NCBI GenBank assembly: GCA_028023455.1
Contig: JAQFVV010012490.1
Span: 2,294,001 to 2,358,000, forward strand
Direction of reading: 5' to 3'
Source of the DNA: Epiperipatus broadwayi
Lineage: Eukaryota > Onychophora > Udeonychophora > Euonychophora > Peripatidae
Length of the DNA stretch: 64,000 bases
In this document: piece after piece, positions 1 to 12,802 of the stretch
Layout of the letters: every line of letters starts with the position of its first letter
Position numbering within the stretch: the stretch's first letter is position 1
The notes under the pieces: model-generated
Database searches by the model: none
What the model was told of the DNA's origin: nothing
Seen by the model: only the letters and a program-made list of their open reading frames with translations
Program-made: the position numbers and the translations under genes

Positions 1-1370
1 ATTACTCTGTTATTATTCGGAATTAGTCTATTACTATTTGCAAAATAATTTTAAAAGATATATTTGTTATGCTGTCTAGAAGATGATGAATAAATTATGT
101 TAATTGTGCCTATCATCATGAGTGAATAATCAAGTGTCGGCTTCTCCAAGGTCATCGGCAAAGTTGGCGTCCCAAGAAGTTCCATCAAGATATAGTTCAA
201 GTCATATCCTACCGTCGTAATGCAAGCCCAAAGAGGAATTGATCTACATGTCCACAGAATCCTGAGGTCAGTACTTATTGCCAGTAAAAATGTTTTAATT
301 TATCCTAATTTATAACTGTAACTTAATTGTATATAATATAAACGAATCTCTAATCTTAAACTCGTCAATATATTTATTAATGTTAAATTTGCTGCCTTAT
401 TTATTTAAATAATTTTTAAATCTATATAGTTTACAAATGTATTTTATGTATATTACCTTGAATAATGGAGGGAGAATTTCAATTCGTTAAACGTGTTTAC
501 ATTCATTCCCCCCCCCCCGCTCTCAAAATCCCAAGGGATAGAACGTGCAGAAAAGACGCCAAATTTACTTTTAAATGTAAAAACAATAAAAAGCTGTCTA
601 ATTCATTTTTTTATGGAAGTTTCTCTTCTTATACCCCATCATGTCAAGGAAAGTTGATCTTCAATTCTTAGAATTATGTACAGAATCAATGAATGGTGTC
701 GAGCGCATTTTTATTCAATTGAATTTTAGATGTTATTTATCATAGTGCTCTATACGTGTGTGTGACCTAACCTAAGCATTAGAAAATATTATTAATATAC
801 TCGTAATGAAATAATATATTTTATTTAAATTGTTACTTCACATTTCGCTAGATTGATAATGCTCTTTTGATAAAATAAACGATAGTCTTGTTGTAAATGC
901 ATGTAATATCTATAATTCAATATTTTACATGTAATAAATAATTTAAATAATATTCTGTAAACTATAGTGCACTACTTATCGGTGCATATTCACGTATCAG
1001 TTATATAATAAAATAATGATTTGCACTATCAGCCTATTTCAGGAGTACATAATTTCTCCAAGGCTTAGATTATAAAATTATTTTAAGAATATAAAATAAT
1101 TATTGTGGATGAGTTTTCTTATTATCAAAATGATTTACATGTGGTTAACCAGGTATGTTTATGATTTCTATATATAAAATAAGTTTTTTTTAATATTTAT
1201 TCATGTGGGCCGAAGAGCTTCATAATTTCTTATATTTTCTATATGAATTAGCGTTCCTGCCTATATATACATGGAAGCTTCGTAATTTCTTACATTTTCT
1301 ACATGTATTAGCGTTTCTTCCTATACATATATATATATGTGGCAATGATCATATTCTTATTATTCTAAAA
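1..1370. other. AT-rich non-coding DNA
   Basis: No gene is recognised. The interval is AT-rich with short open frames of low-complexity composition. One more complex patch at about 133-266 reads as a serine-rich open frame and ends in a splice-donor-like AG/GTCAGT at 265-272, but no family is recognised and no neighbouring exon is visible. A run of 11 cytosines lies at 508-518. Confidence 0.5.
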
Positions 1371-1790
1371 TATCATATATTTCATATGTGCAGTACATGC
1401 ATCCTAATGATCAAACTGCATAAGAGCAGACCAGATACTGTCCCTGGGTTTCTAATCCATAAATTAGAACCAGTTCTAGTTTCACAAGAGCCAGAGATTC
1501 TTGGCAACCCCAAATATTAGATTCATGCACCTTGTAGTGCTCTCCAGTGATATGTGCCCTTGATTAGAAGCAGATACATCTCTGCGGCCAGGGATATCCA
1601 CCCTTTGTTTAGCGGTAAATCTCACCTTCAGATCATTGAATTGATCATCTTCATTTGATATGCCATTGATGCCACTCTCACAATTCCCAATTAATGTCTC
1701 TAGCCTTCACCTACACTCATCAGCAACCCTGATGACCTAAGCTCGAACCCAGATACAAGTAGTCCCATTATCTAAATAGGTCTTTAAATG
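1371..1790. repeat. Complex GC-richer island, probable unidentified interspersed repeat
   Basis: This stretch is clearly less AT-rich than its surroundings and has no sustained reading frame. A pol III B-box-like string, GCTCGAACCC, occurs at about 1741-1750. The composition and isolation resemble other repeat islands in the window, but no second copy is present here, so the repeat status is an inference. Confidence 0.3.
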
Positions 1791-4700
1791 TACGTTCAAA
1801 CCTGAAAAGGGCTGATAACTGCCAATATTTCCGATTAACCCGTATAGTGTACATGTCATTATTGTAAGCTGCCACTACCTTCTATAAATATGTGTAACAG
1901 CCAGTAGATACTCCTAATATTTGTAAGTTATTCTCTCTATTACTTGAATGTTATAATAAACTAATATTGTTCTGATTAAATAAGTGTACATTTGTACTGT
2001 GAGTCAGAAGATGCTATTAAATAAGTCAGTTAAATGGTAAATTGATATATCCATGGTTTTGTAACATATAGATTGAACCTTAGCCCTGAGAACTGATGAA
2101 GATTATCAGAGATATCAAATTAGATAACAAGGATAGAGTAATAAGTAATAAAATCTTAAAAGGCACTAGTGTGAGGTAATATTGTGATTAATGGAGAACC
2201 CTGAGAGACTCCATGTTCGAACCCTGAGTTATGCTGTATGAAGAAGGGAAGCTAGGCATCATCAGGGATGTTAATCAGGTGGTTGAAGCTAGTAAGACCA
2301 AGTAGGAGTTTAAACTAAGGGGCATGGGGGTGACCCTGTGTCTGTTAGTTGAGAATCTCTGCTTGGTCTTTTGGTCTTATTGATTGGTTATACAAAACTT
2401 GACTGTTACAATATTATCCATTGGTTAATGCTGTTTTTTATTAATAATGTGCTTAATGAAATGTTTATGTATTAATTATCTTTTTTTTAAATTTGACACT
2501 ATATTTTGTCCATCAGATTTTAATACTTTTTATTTATTTTTAATTTAGGGAAATGAATTAAATTTTTTGCCATAAAAAGACATTACAATTACTTGATGCT
2601 AACATAAGATTTTTGATTTATGGCAACATTTTGGAGAACCAATTGAGTTTGCTGTCTAAGGTACACTGTGGAGGAGGGGTGATGAGACAATGCCAATATA
2701 GTCATTCATTTAGATTCTGCAGATGGGAACTATTTATGTGTAAATGAAATTAATAGGCAATATAATTAATGATATTATAGTGGATTAATTGTTATGATGA
2801 TGATCATGCAAAATATGATTTTCAATACTGATTTAATTCATAGTAAGAGCAAAAAGATGTTTCAGCTATAAAAACAGATTCCTATGAATGAATAGTAGCA
2901 GACGTATATAGTATGACTTGCTTTGCACAAAATTCCTAAAATATTCTTGTGGATAATACTTTATGAATGACTACCATTATTAAGTCCCTCAGTAGAATAT
3001 CCATTTCTCTAACTTCATCTCTAACTGTTCCGCTTTTCATACTGTTTGAAGCAAGATCAAGTAAAACAAAATGCTCAGATAATATGTTTAATAAACCCAA
3101 CAAGATAATTTTCAAAACACAGACCCATAAAAAAATTAATATACACACTATAATTCATAATAATTTCAATTCAAAAAATATAATTATTTAGCAGATAAAT
3201 ATACAAACTTTAATTTATATTGTATATTGAATTAATAATTCTGACTACAAGATCAAGTTTACATAAAATTTTAGTATATATTAGCTTTGTGCCTGTTTTA
3301 AGCTTTTTTCTAAATAATTGAAAGGTATAAATAATTTCTTTCAAATTGATTTTATTTCAAGAAAAATATGAAATCCTTTATTGTTTATATATATATATAT
3401 TACTGTCTAATTGAAGCTTTTAAAATGAAATTGATAAATATATATTTATTATAAAAATGATTACTAATTTTATCTGTGATCATATATTTGTTAATTGCCC
3501 ACATGTGCTTAAATATACAGATATACAATGAAAAAATATTAAAATTTTGATATAATTTCTAGAAGTTAAATATTCTACTTAAATATTAGTAACAGTTTTA
3601 AATGTATTATACTTTCACATATTGTCATATTCTGCATGACTTGATGTAATAGTAGAGGGACAGATTCTGGAGCCCATCTGTCACTTCCACTGCTCAAACT
3701 TCTTATGAACTCCCAAAAAATATATCATTTGATTAGTTTTATTTAATATAATGATGGAATATTTACTGAATAAATTTAATTTTTTTTTTTTTTCAAAAAG
3801 TCCAAACAGATATTGGTTTGTTTCCAATGTGGTAAACTTTTAGCATTTCAATTTTAATTTGACTTAGTTCATTTGCTGATAGGAATTCCATAATTTTACA
3901 GTGCAAGTAATTGAAAGTCCATCACATTGATTATTAGAGCTTCAATAAATCCTTTCTTTCATGCAGTCAGATAATTCCCAGATAAAAACATAATAATGAG
4001 ATAGCTATTCTTCCACACATTGAGTAGTCAATTCATGTTTTTGTTTCCTCTAATCTTGGCTTTGGTTTAATAACACATTTAACATATAAAATTGCTTATA
4101 TGTTCTACCACTCTCTCTGTATATTTAAATTAACTTAAATTTTAACTGCAAATAAAAAATAATTTAATTTGTTATGCCTTTTATAAATTTACTTGAAAAA
4201 CATGTTTAATATGACAACTAAGAGATATGATTGGCTTGTTTTAATTTGTTTTCCAAAATAATTAATTAATACATTAGATGATTTACCATATCTATCAGTC
4301 TAATAGTTATTACATTTTTTATATTTTAATTAAAATGAGAAGGCTTAGACCTTCGAAAGCGCTTGAGCATAAAATGTATCATTTGTTAAGAAGGTGATTG
4401 TCTATTTAATATAGAAATAGTATTTATATATCTTATAGTTTGTGTGTCTTTATATTAACACAAAATACAGATTTTACAGATATTCAAACTAACACATAGT
4501 TGAACATTAAATATTAAAAACCACATGTAATCAGAATTTTGAAATTACCTCTTTTTAAAATTATTATTATAAAGAATATATTATATAAAGAAAATATTTA
4601 AAGCCAATTTTAATATAAACAAATATATTTTTTATTTCTGGATTTTGCCAAAACCTCAATCAGAAATTCATACTAACAATTTTTTCTTTATAAATTTATA

Positions 4701-5293
4701 AAATATATGACATAAATATATAATATTTGATATTAAAAAATTATTAATAGTTTATTAAAACAAATATATAAAATATGAGCAAGTATATTTATATCATTAT
4801 TCATTATACACATTTATCTACAATTCAAAAACAAAATTACAGTCGGAAATTCTTTTTTTTTCTATCAGAAAAAGAATTATTACATAATACAGCCAATATC
4901 CCATGCAAAATTAATGCAATGTAATATAACCTGGTAAACAGTAGAGGAAATGATTTGAGTGATGTTCATATTTTTTTAATTGAATTTCAGTTTAATGATA
5001 CATAATTTAAAATATATTTTTTTATAATTTACGAAACAAGTAGTACCTTATTTTGTCTAGCACCTCTAAGTTATTGCTTAGATTTGCAATAGATCTGGCT
5101 CTGTGTGTGCTTTAAAAGGAGCTCTCATTAATGTACATGAGGGAATATATAAAGAGAGATTACTGTTGCTATTTACTGGGACCAAAAAAAATATATCAAA
5201 AATCAAATAACCGAAAACAAATTGCCATAAAATAATATTAATAAAGGATACTTAGTATAATTCCTTCAATCCCTTTATCGAAAGCTTGCCAGG
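1791..5293. other. Non-coding DNA, mostly AT-rich
   Basis: Nothing firmly identifiable. About 2070-2340 is more complex and contains GTTCGAACCC at 2215-2224, which resembles a pol III B box, so it may be an old tRNA-derived repeat. The overlapping 70-codon open frames on both strands at 2936-3191 are lysine, isoleucine and asparagine rich and look like chance frames. AT microsatellites and homopolymer runs are frequent. Confidence 0.4.
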
Positions 5294-6180
5294 CACTGTT
5301 ATTTGTTAATTTTAAAAAATATTAACAAATTGAATATAAATTAATATCAAGTTTAAATAATTAATAATAATTTTTTTATAAATGTCATTCAGAACATTGA
5401 ATTAATTGTTTTTTAGGTGTACTATAACATATACACATTAACACATTGCCACCATTATCGTGATTTTTTTATATTTACTATAGCATTTTCATCCAAGCTG
5501 TTGTATAATTATTTTTCCTAACATTTTGCAAAAATGATTAAAATTTAGAATCTACCAATGACAGAAGAAGCTGCAGTGGAATATTTTCAGAATTATGAGA
5601 TAGTACATGTGTTTGTGGTAGTGTTTCAGGCAATTAACAATTGCTGTCCAGCTGACATGAATACTCATATGTTTGTTATACTTTCTTTTCATCATGTTTA
5701 TTTTATTATAGTTATATTAAATTTTATTTAATTACAATCGTTTTGGAGTTTCGTGTAATTTATTGTGTTTTTATAATCATCATTCCAAAAAAAAAAATTA
5801 TATGAAATATTTAAAACAATAATCATATTTTTTTTAAAAAAGCAGCTGCAACATCACTACAAATGTATTCACTATCCTGTAATTCTGAAAATACTCTACT
5901 GCATCTTCTTCTGTCACTGATAGATTCCACATTTTAATCATTCTTGCAAAATGTCGGGAAAAATAGCTAAACAACAGCTTGAATAAAAATTTTACAATAA
6001 ACATAAAAAAAATCATGACAATGGTGACAACGTATTAATATTTGTAGATTATAGCATACCTAAAAAAAATAATTAAGTAAATATTCTAAATGGCATTTAT
6101 AATAAAATTATTATTAAATATTTAAACTTAACATTTATATTCCATCTGTTAATATTTTTAAAAATTAACAGTAACACATG
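5294..6180. mobile_element. Inverted-repeat element with possible transposase-derived arms
   Basis: The left arm (about 5294-5640) and right arm (about 5841-6180) are imperfect reverse complements over roughly 340 bp, separated by about 200 bp. The match runs through the arms, including the TTGCAA/GAATGATTAAAAT segment and the GAAGAAG-TGCAGT segment. On the minus strand the right arm reads a 60-codon frame with the stretch LSVTEEDAVEYFQNY. That stretch resembles the N-terminal region of IS1595/ISXO2-like (Merlin-type) DDE transposases; the resemblance is by eye and weak. No catalytic region is present. The likeliest reading is a dead fold-back or MITE-like derivative. Target-site duplications were not resolved. 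Confidence 0.5.
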
Positions 6181-6536
6181 TGCGATAAAATAATTTTGAA
6201 AAAAACAACAAATACTTCAAAGCCACTGAAAATGGATAATTAAACCAAAATTACTTTGGAAAATTCAAGCAAAAGTGCCTACTTTATAGAGAGAAATCAT
6301 CTTATTATATGCAAATATGGGTTAAATAAAAAATGGACCATCTGTTGTATTACTAATTAAAACTCTTTCTAAAATAGTCTTATAAATTTAAAATGTAAAT
6401 ATAACTTTTAATGAATATTTTTAATTAAAACCAAAACTATATTCATCTACATTTTTTAAATATTTTTATTCATATATAAATTTATTTAATATTCAAACAT
6501 AAGTATATTATCTATACTAAACTTAATGAAATTAAA
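6181..6536. other. AT-rich DNA, nothing recognised
   Basis: No coding frame, RNA gene or repeat copy is visible in this short interval between the inverted-repeat element and the first half of repeat A. Confidence 0.5.
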
Positions 6537-6709
6537 AGGAACTTGAACTCAGACCTTCAAGCTCCCAACAGCTATGCATTCCATCATATACAATTGATAC
6601 ACATGACTACATACACATGAAAAAAATAAATGATACTCCAATATATATATTCCATGCTGAACCAGCACTCATAAGTTGGTCTAGATCACCATCTCTCACA
6701 CATATATAC
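6537..6709 (-). repeat. Interspersed repeat family A, first half (split by LTR element 1)
   Basis: This segment matches 18862-19045 in the same orientation and 16400-16572 and 19585-19766 in reverse complement. Shared landmarks are the CATCATATACAATTGATACA block, the AGTTGGTCTAGATCACCATC block and the terminal CACACATATATA. In the uninterrupted copy the sequence continues as AATCAGTGCTTGG; here it stops at CATATATAC and LTR element 1 begins. The missing continuation is found at 15684. The family has a tRNA-like B box at one end in other copies, so it may be SINE-related. Confidence 0.75.
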
Positions 6710-8019
6710 TGTGATGGATGCCTCCAACAGCCCTCCAATAACCAATACAAACCATAAGGCCCAAATCAATTCAAACCCCATGATATTAAGGTTACTTATT
6801 AAGTAATAGAATTAGATAATGTTAGGACATATAAACAACTTATCACAACCTAAGCCTTAAAGCCAAATATAAATAAAATTTAAATCCAAGTTTAAACTAA
6901 ATCGATCAAATGGGGGGGGGGGCAACTAATTATTACCACAATTAATATTAAATGTATTGTGAATACAAACACACAAGAACAACATGCAATAGATCAGATG
7001 AATGAACTTAATATAATATTAAAGAAAAACCAAATATTTATTTTCTTATCTTTTCTTATTATTATTTTTTTAACAAGTTGTTTGTGTTAATACATAACAA
7101 AGATGACGTCAACAAAAAAGTACAAAAGTCGAGGATGAACTGGCGTAATATAGGAGATATATAGAGATAGCAGAATTTTTTGTTCAAGAAGGAAAAAGAA
7201 AGCTTTTAATGTGAGTAAAAAAGTCTTCCATTCCTTGCACCAAGGAACAGAATGAAAAATTTGAAGGTTTATATCAATCAATTCAAACTCGCAATACTGG
7301 TGAAAACATCTTTTATAAGGATTTTAAAAACCAAGGAGAAACAGTTAACTCTAAATATCTAAACAAAGAGTTCAAAAATTCTTAACTTGCAAACAAAATA
7401 AAGTATTTGAATCTCTAAAATCACCATTGATTCCTTGCTGTAGATTTTCAGATTAAATCTAAAACATGATGTAATAGCAAAAGCGATATTAACGTTTCTC
7501 AAATCAAGTTCAACCACAAAAAGTAATATAAGTATTGGCTAAAATAATTATGCATTGCTAAGTGCAAAGGAAAACATCGTGGAAGAAAATCCATTGTCCA
7601 TGTAGCTAGAAATCATCAAGGCCAATATAGAATTGTCCTATCTCTCTATACCTGGATTGATAAACATCGAAATGATCTATCATGAATTCCTTTTTTCACT
7701 TCTCACTTCAAAACTTCAGTTCGAGAGCTTCCATCAGATATTCGAATTCCCCGCTATATATAAAGAAATTACCATGGATTATGAGAACAAGCCATTAGAA
7801 CACTGTCCATACACCATCTATATTTAATTGTTTGTATGCTATGTGTAATAATTTAATTTTCTTTATTTTAATATAGAGCCAAATAGCTTTAATTTAGAAT
7901 TTATGAAATTAAGACAAAAAAAGAGTATCTTATACCTCAGATACACAAATCTATGAGGTATAATCTTTATTATGAAATAATCCACTCATTATTAATGAGA
8001 CAAGGTAAGATATTACCTA

Positions 8020-9500
8020 ATATATTGAACCAGGTCTGATTAAAGAGAATTTATTCTTGAAGGTTTAACCGGATTTAAACACTTTTTAAATACAATTTTT
8101 AATTTATATTTTTAATATTACATGAGCAGACCGGCCCTTCAAGCAGAGGGGAGAATGCCCTTGATAGCAGAGCCACCAACAATATCCATGGTTAGATAGA
8201 GCTATGCAAAATATAACATGATCACATTTCTGGACCATGGCCCACCTCATCTACAGGAATCAAACCCCTGCCATACAAAGCATTTTATTTCTTTTGAGGA
8301 TCACCCTCAGGTGCCAGCCAAGCATTTTATTTCTTTTGAGGATCACCCTCAGGTGCCAGCCAAGCATAGGTTATAGTCAGCATACTTCGGATGACAGACC
8401 CACAATCCAGTGCTTCAAATATCCCATGACTAGCTCATACTCTATTTCAGGATCCAGCACATTTATTTAACACATAAAAAAAAATTAACTCTATGCTAAT
8501 TTACTAGTGATGCAGTGACAAGAGAGAAAGAGAAAATAGACAAAATAATTAAAGCAAACATTAATATTTATTTATGCACACATATATTCAACACACTATA
8601 ACAATAATAAATTTAATGTAAGAAAAATATAAATGACTTTAGGCCATAGTTATATAGTCTGTTAATTAAAATTTATTTAAAATAAGCCTAGACTGTGATC
8701 AGAATATATTTAAAAGTATCTTTACCTAGGTTCTCATTTGTTTTATTTTCTAACTGGTTGGCTATTTGTTTTTCCATCAATGGCTTTCCTTCCAGGTTTA
8801 TATCGAATAGCTGAGGGCTTGGACATGAAGCCCTGTCAGACATTCCTATGGCTTATGTAACCTCTCCATTAATGTTGACTGCAGCAGTAATGACTGGCTT
8901 ACTATTGAATTTACAGTTTATGAATATTTAGATCTCGGCTTGTTTGGATTCTGAATTTTGTTCATATTGATTTACAGATTGAAGACCAGACTGAATAGCA
9001 ATAACACTAATAGCAATCCCAACTCTGTATCACAAACCCGACTGATGAACAATAACCAAGACGTAACTTTTATACTTTTTTCTCTTCCATTACCTTCGAT
9101 AGTTTTTAATATTTATCACACAAATGTATTTTTTTATTAAGATCATACTTTACATTCATTTTTTCTTAATTAATTTTATATTTCACATTAATCTAATCTT
9201 TTGCTTAGATTAATCTAATAACTTATCATCCAAGAATCTTGCAAACTTAATTGCATTCCAAAGTTGATGAGATATTTTCACAAAAATTTCTTTTATAACA
9301 AATTTTATTTTAATATTTTACATTTGTTTTATTTTTAGTCATTTTATTTAACTATTTTAAAAAAGAAAGAATAAGTTTTAAATCTTTTTATTTCAGAAAA
9401 TTGTGTTTTTAAAATCTTAAAACTAATCATATTTTTTTAAAAATTATGAAACATATAATGCTATATGGGTGTCTTTGAAACATATGTATTCACTAGCTGT
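8020..9500. other. Segment present in the 5' LTR only
   Basis: At this point the 3' LTR (around 14815) runs straight from the ACCTAATATAT string into the ACACTTACACTTTCATTAATT block, while the 5' LTR has about 1.47 kb extra. The extra DNA holds a complex island (8110-8470) with a minus-strand pol III B-box-like GGTTTGATTCC at about 8250-8260, a 42-bp tandem duplication, and another complex patch at 8770-9060. It is either a later insertion into this LTR or a deletion from the other one. Confidence 0.55.
8278..8361. repeat. Perfect 42-bp tandem duplication
   Basis: Two identical 42-bp units at 8278-8319 and 8320-8361, each beginning AAGCATTTTATTTC and ending GGTGCCAGCC. A third unit starts (AAGCATA) and then diverges. 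The identity of the two units points to a recent duplication within the repeat island. Confidence 0.9.
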
Positions 9501-10318
9501 ACATCATATATATATATATATAACACCTACACTTTCATTAATTGTTTATGCTAAAGTTTGTATTAATTATTAATACTTTTTAATATATTTTCTATGCATA
9601 TTTTTTTTATTATTTGCATCTTAAACTTATAACTTTCCTTAATTGCACACACATTGTACATAACAAGGGAGTCTATTAAACCATCATGGCATTAACTAAA
9701 AGACATAAAAAAAAAAAAGATAAATGAATATGTTACTATATATATATATAATAATGTTGTATATAATATGAAGATCATTTGTGTTAGAATGTGGAACATT
9801 GGTATTACCCAAGCATAAATGAAGAATGACCACAGATGTCTAAATGAGTTTTCGCTAATTTTATTTTAAATTTTCTTCTCCAAATGCTAATTCATGTATA
9901 TATATGTTCATTACATTTATTTAAATATTAAAACTTGTTTCTTGGTTTATTTTTCTGTGGTTAAATTATGCTAAGTCATATCCTTACACACATACCACAA
10001 TTATTATTTGCATGTATATAATATACTATACCCACTCCTATTAAGAGGTATAGACTCATTTTACATATATGAAGAATACAGTGATACAAATATTACCTGA
10101 ACCTGAGGATCATACATCTCTCTGAGTTCAAAATCCGGAAGTAAACTACAATACATAGGCAATAAGTTAAAGGTAGAATCAATAGTTATTTAGATCTTAC
10201 TCTCTTCTCCCCTAAATACGAATTTAATGTATGTAGGTACACATGAATGTAGACAATAAAGATACATCCTTATACTCATCAGGAGGAACTCACTCATCTT
10301 TGTGAGTACCATGTTACA

Positions 10319-10851
10319 TATGGCACATCTAATTGTTGGGCATGAATTTCATATATTTAGATTACAATTTTCAACACATTTAATCACACATGAGTTTCAT
10401 ATGAAATTAATAATCCTTAAGGTTGAAAATTGTATATCAGTATCACCCTCCAGTATACATATAAAATATACTTATTGGTTAAAATGTTTGTCTATTAATG
10501 CTCAATTTTATATTCCCAACATAAACATAACTTAAAATTCATTTGGATATGATGAGTTGAATTTGAATACAGAAATGTACTAAGAATCTAAAATACAAAT
10601 AAAATAGATGATAATCAACAACTAAACTTGAGTTGAAATGGGGAGCTTATTAAAAAAAAAAAAAAAAAAGGCCAAATTAGGACATCAATTCCTAGGAATA
10701 TAAAATCATAGCTTGACATGATAGTAGAAATGATAACGATGATTAATGCTTCCACAATGGAAACCATAATGTGAAATAATTTTATATAGTTTGAAACTTA
10801 AGATAATCCACAGAGTAACAAATTAAAATAAAGTAGTAAAAAAAAAACTTA
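10319..10851 (+). other. 5' leader of element 1, with tentative primer binding site
   Basis: This is the region between the 5' LTR and the first gag frame. TGGCACA at 10321-10327, just after the LTR end, could be a degenerate primer binding site because it resembles the start of a tRNA-Lys-type site (TGGCGCC), but the following bases do not match. The rest is AT-rich and contains an adenine run at about 10653-10670. Confidence 0.3.
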
Positions 10852-11874
10852 ATGATTACAAGAAGTCAATCTAAAATGCTTCAGGTTGAGACTGATAGTA
10901 ATATGAAAAAAGAAATAGAAATGCAAACTGAAATAGTTAAAGAAGATATAGGGGATAATATGTTAATTAATACAGATGAGGAATGGAATGTAGATGTATC
11001 TGGGTGACTTCAGTAGTAAATGTCCAGACACCAGAAACCAATAAAACTCTAGATAAACCTATGAGAAAGAAAGGAAATGATAATGATTCATTATTAAATC
11101 AAATGATGTTGATGATACAACAAATGTTCACACATATGGACAATCATATGTCTACAAAGATAGAAACTATGAAAGAAGATATGTCCACAAAGATGGAAAA
11201 CATGAGAATGAATATAAAAAAAGCAGATATGTTCTACCAAGATAAAAACATGAGAATGGATACAAAACCAGACTAACAATAGATGGTTAATAAATTATTA
11301 GATAAGATGAATGGTATGATAGTAGATATACATCAAACATCAACAAATACAATAAATATCTTTGAAAATATGAAAAATCTATCTTAAAAAAGGGATAATA
11401 AAACGTCAACCAAGACGGAAGATGTGTTTGAAAAGATGTGGGATAACATAATCACTAACTTGTCAAAAAAAATTGACAATGTAAAAATGGAATTGAAAGA
11501 TCATGTGTCACAAATACAAACCAATATTAATAACAATATATGGAAGTTGGAAGAAGCTGTAGACCATATTGAATACTATGGTCATCAGAATCAAACAAAC
11601 AGATGATGATTACAAACTTAAATTGGAATTAAATCAGAAAACTGACATTAATCATGATTTGATTGATGAATCCACGAAAATTAAAATAATCCAAAACAGT
11701 AAAAATATTGGTGAAGATTTCATGATTAAAACACCAGTGATGAATGAAATGGTTGAATATACGGAAATACACCAGAATATTGACATTCATCATGAAATTA
11801 AATGTGAAACATTTTGTAGTAATAATGCTTACAAACCAAGTGACAGTTACCACAATGGAATATTTCCATACTAG
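10852..11874 (+). pseudogene. Decayed gag-like coding region of element 1
   Basis: Coding-like sequence spread over frames. 10852-11007 encodes 51 residues from an ATG with an acidic, lysine-rich start. 10983-11276 encodes a methionine- and lysine-rich segment with MMLMIQQMFTHMDNHMS, followed by repeated KIETMKEDMSTKMENM-type coiled-coil heptads. 11424-11606 and 11569-11874 continue the helical, charged character. Element 2 has a comparable order: acidic N terminus, MKLMIMQMF, then repeated short coiled-coil units. I infer this is the equivalent gag-like protein broken by frameshifts and stops. No CCHC knuckle or protease motif is visible. Confidence 0.55.
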
Positions 11875-12044
11875 TCTACTTTTATAGAAAAGAACTGTCA
11901 TAACAATGATAAAGTTTGTGAAACTTTAGGAGAAGCAACCATGCTTAATTATCTTAAGTGAAAATTAAGATACTCAAAACATTTTATAATGGACAAGATG
12001 ATCTAAATCAAAATAGCAATTGATAGATAACATTCGCAATTATT

Positions 12045-12251
12045 ATGATGATGTATACAAAAAAACAAAAAGGTATTATGTTCAATAAATTGTGTAATAC
12101 CTATGAAGGTCCATTCACTTTCATTAAGTGCACACAGATGCTTAATAAGCTTATGATAAAAATGGACCAAAGGGATTACGACCTTGGATATGGAAACATG
12201 ATTACAAAACATGGGATAATCTTTTTTTTTAACAAAAAAATAAATAAATAA
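12045..12251 (+). pseudogene. Fragment resembling an integrase C-terminal domain (extra partial copy)
   Basis: The frame contains FNKLCNTYEGPFTFIKC, which resembles the KFCDLYEGPFTIIKYAG block of the integrase tail at 13025-13225. The similarity stops soon afterwards. This looks like a second, partial and degraded copy of the integrase C-terminal barrel domain within the same body, from a tandem duplication or a nested fragment. It has no intact start or catalytic part. Confidence 0.4.
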
Positions 12252-12802
12252 GTACAACTTTCACAAGATGTGAATGTGAATTCATGTAATGGTTATTAGG
12301 ATTACAGATCAAAAAATGAAAGTGTAAAGAAGGGGAAAACATAACCTCGAACTTGTCTGAAAATATATTTAAGGAATGAACTTTATAAATAAATTATAAA
12401 TTCATTTCTAAAACCCATAATGGATTATACCACTACCATGGAAATGGAGACTGATGATTTTAACAAGTTGTTCCATTCAAAAGTGAATGACAACTAACAT
12501 GTTTAATGGATGCCGTAAAAAAATCCAGTCAGCCTCAAGATAATAGAGCAGGATTGGCACCTTTAAATAGATCTATACGTAAAATATGCATAGATTAGCT
12601 AAAACAAACTTAGCTATAAATAATCAGATTTCCCACCATACAATCCCTTGGTATACCATTAGCTAAACCATAAACATAGCCTTAAATAAATTAGACTTAA
12701 TAACACCAAATATATTAAGAAAGACACACTGTGTGAAAAGCACTCCTAAGAGAAGAATAAAAAGCAAGCAATCCATATCCTAATATTACATGATAGACCA
12801 AT

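Larger units (their letters stand above)
6710..10318 (+). repeat. 5' LTR of element 1 (about 3.6 kb)
   Basis: It begins TGTGATGG and ends GTTACA. 6720-8020 aligns with 13500-14810, and 9500-10318 aligns with 14820-15679. Landmarks are CCATGATATTAAGGTTACTT, GGCCAATAT, GGCATTAACTAAAAGACATA and CATCTTTGTG. A run of 11 guanines at 6912-6922 corresponds to a short GGAGG in the other LTR, so the homopolymer expanded after insertion. Short open frames inside it are not genes. Confidence 0.75.

Noticed and set aside
133-266. Possible host exon with donor-like AGGTCAGT
   Set aside because: Two frames are equally plausible, no family is recognised, and no partner exon is visible.
2936-3191. Overlapping 70- and 74-codon frames on opposite strands
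   Set aside because: Composition is typical of chance frames in AT-rich DNA and no motif, promoter or neighbour supports a gene.
7087-7281. Minus-strand frames at 7087-7281 and 13817-14330 as genes
   Set aside because: They fall in the two LTRs of element 1, are not conserved in frame between the LTRs and have low-complexity products.
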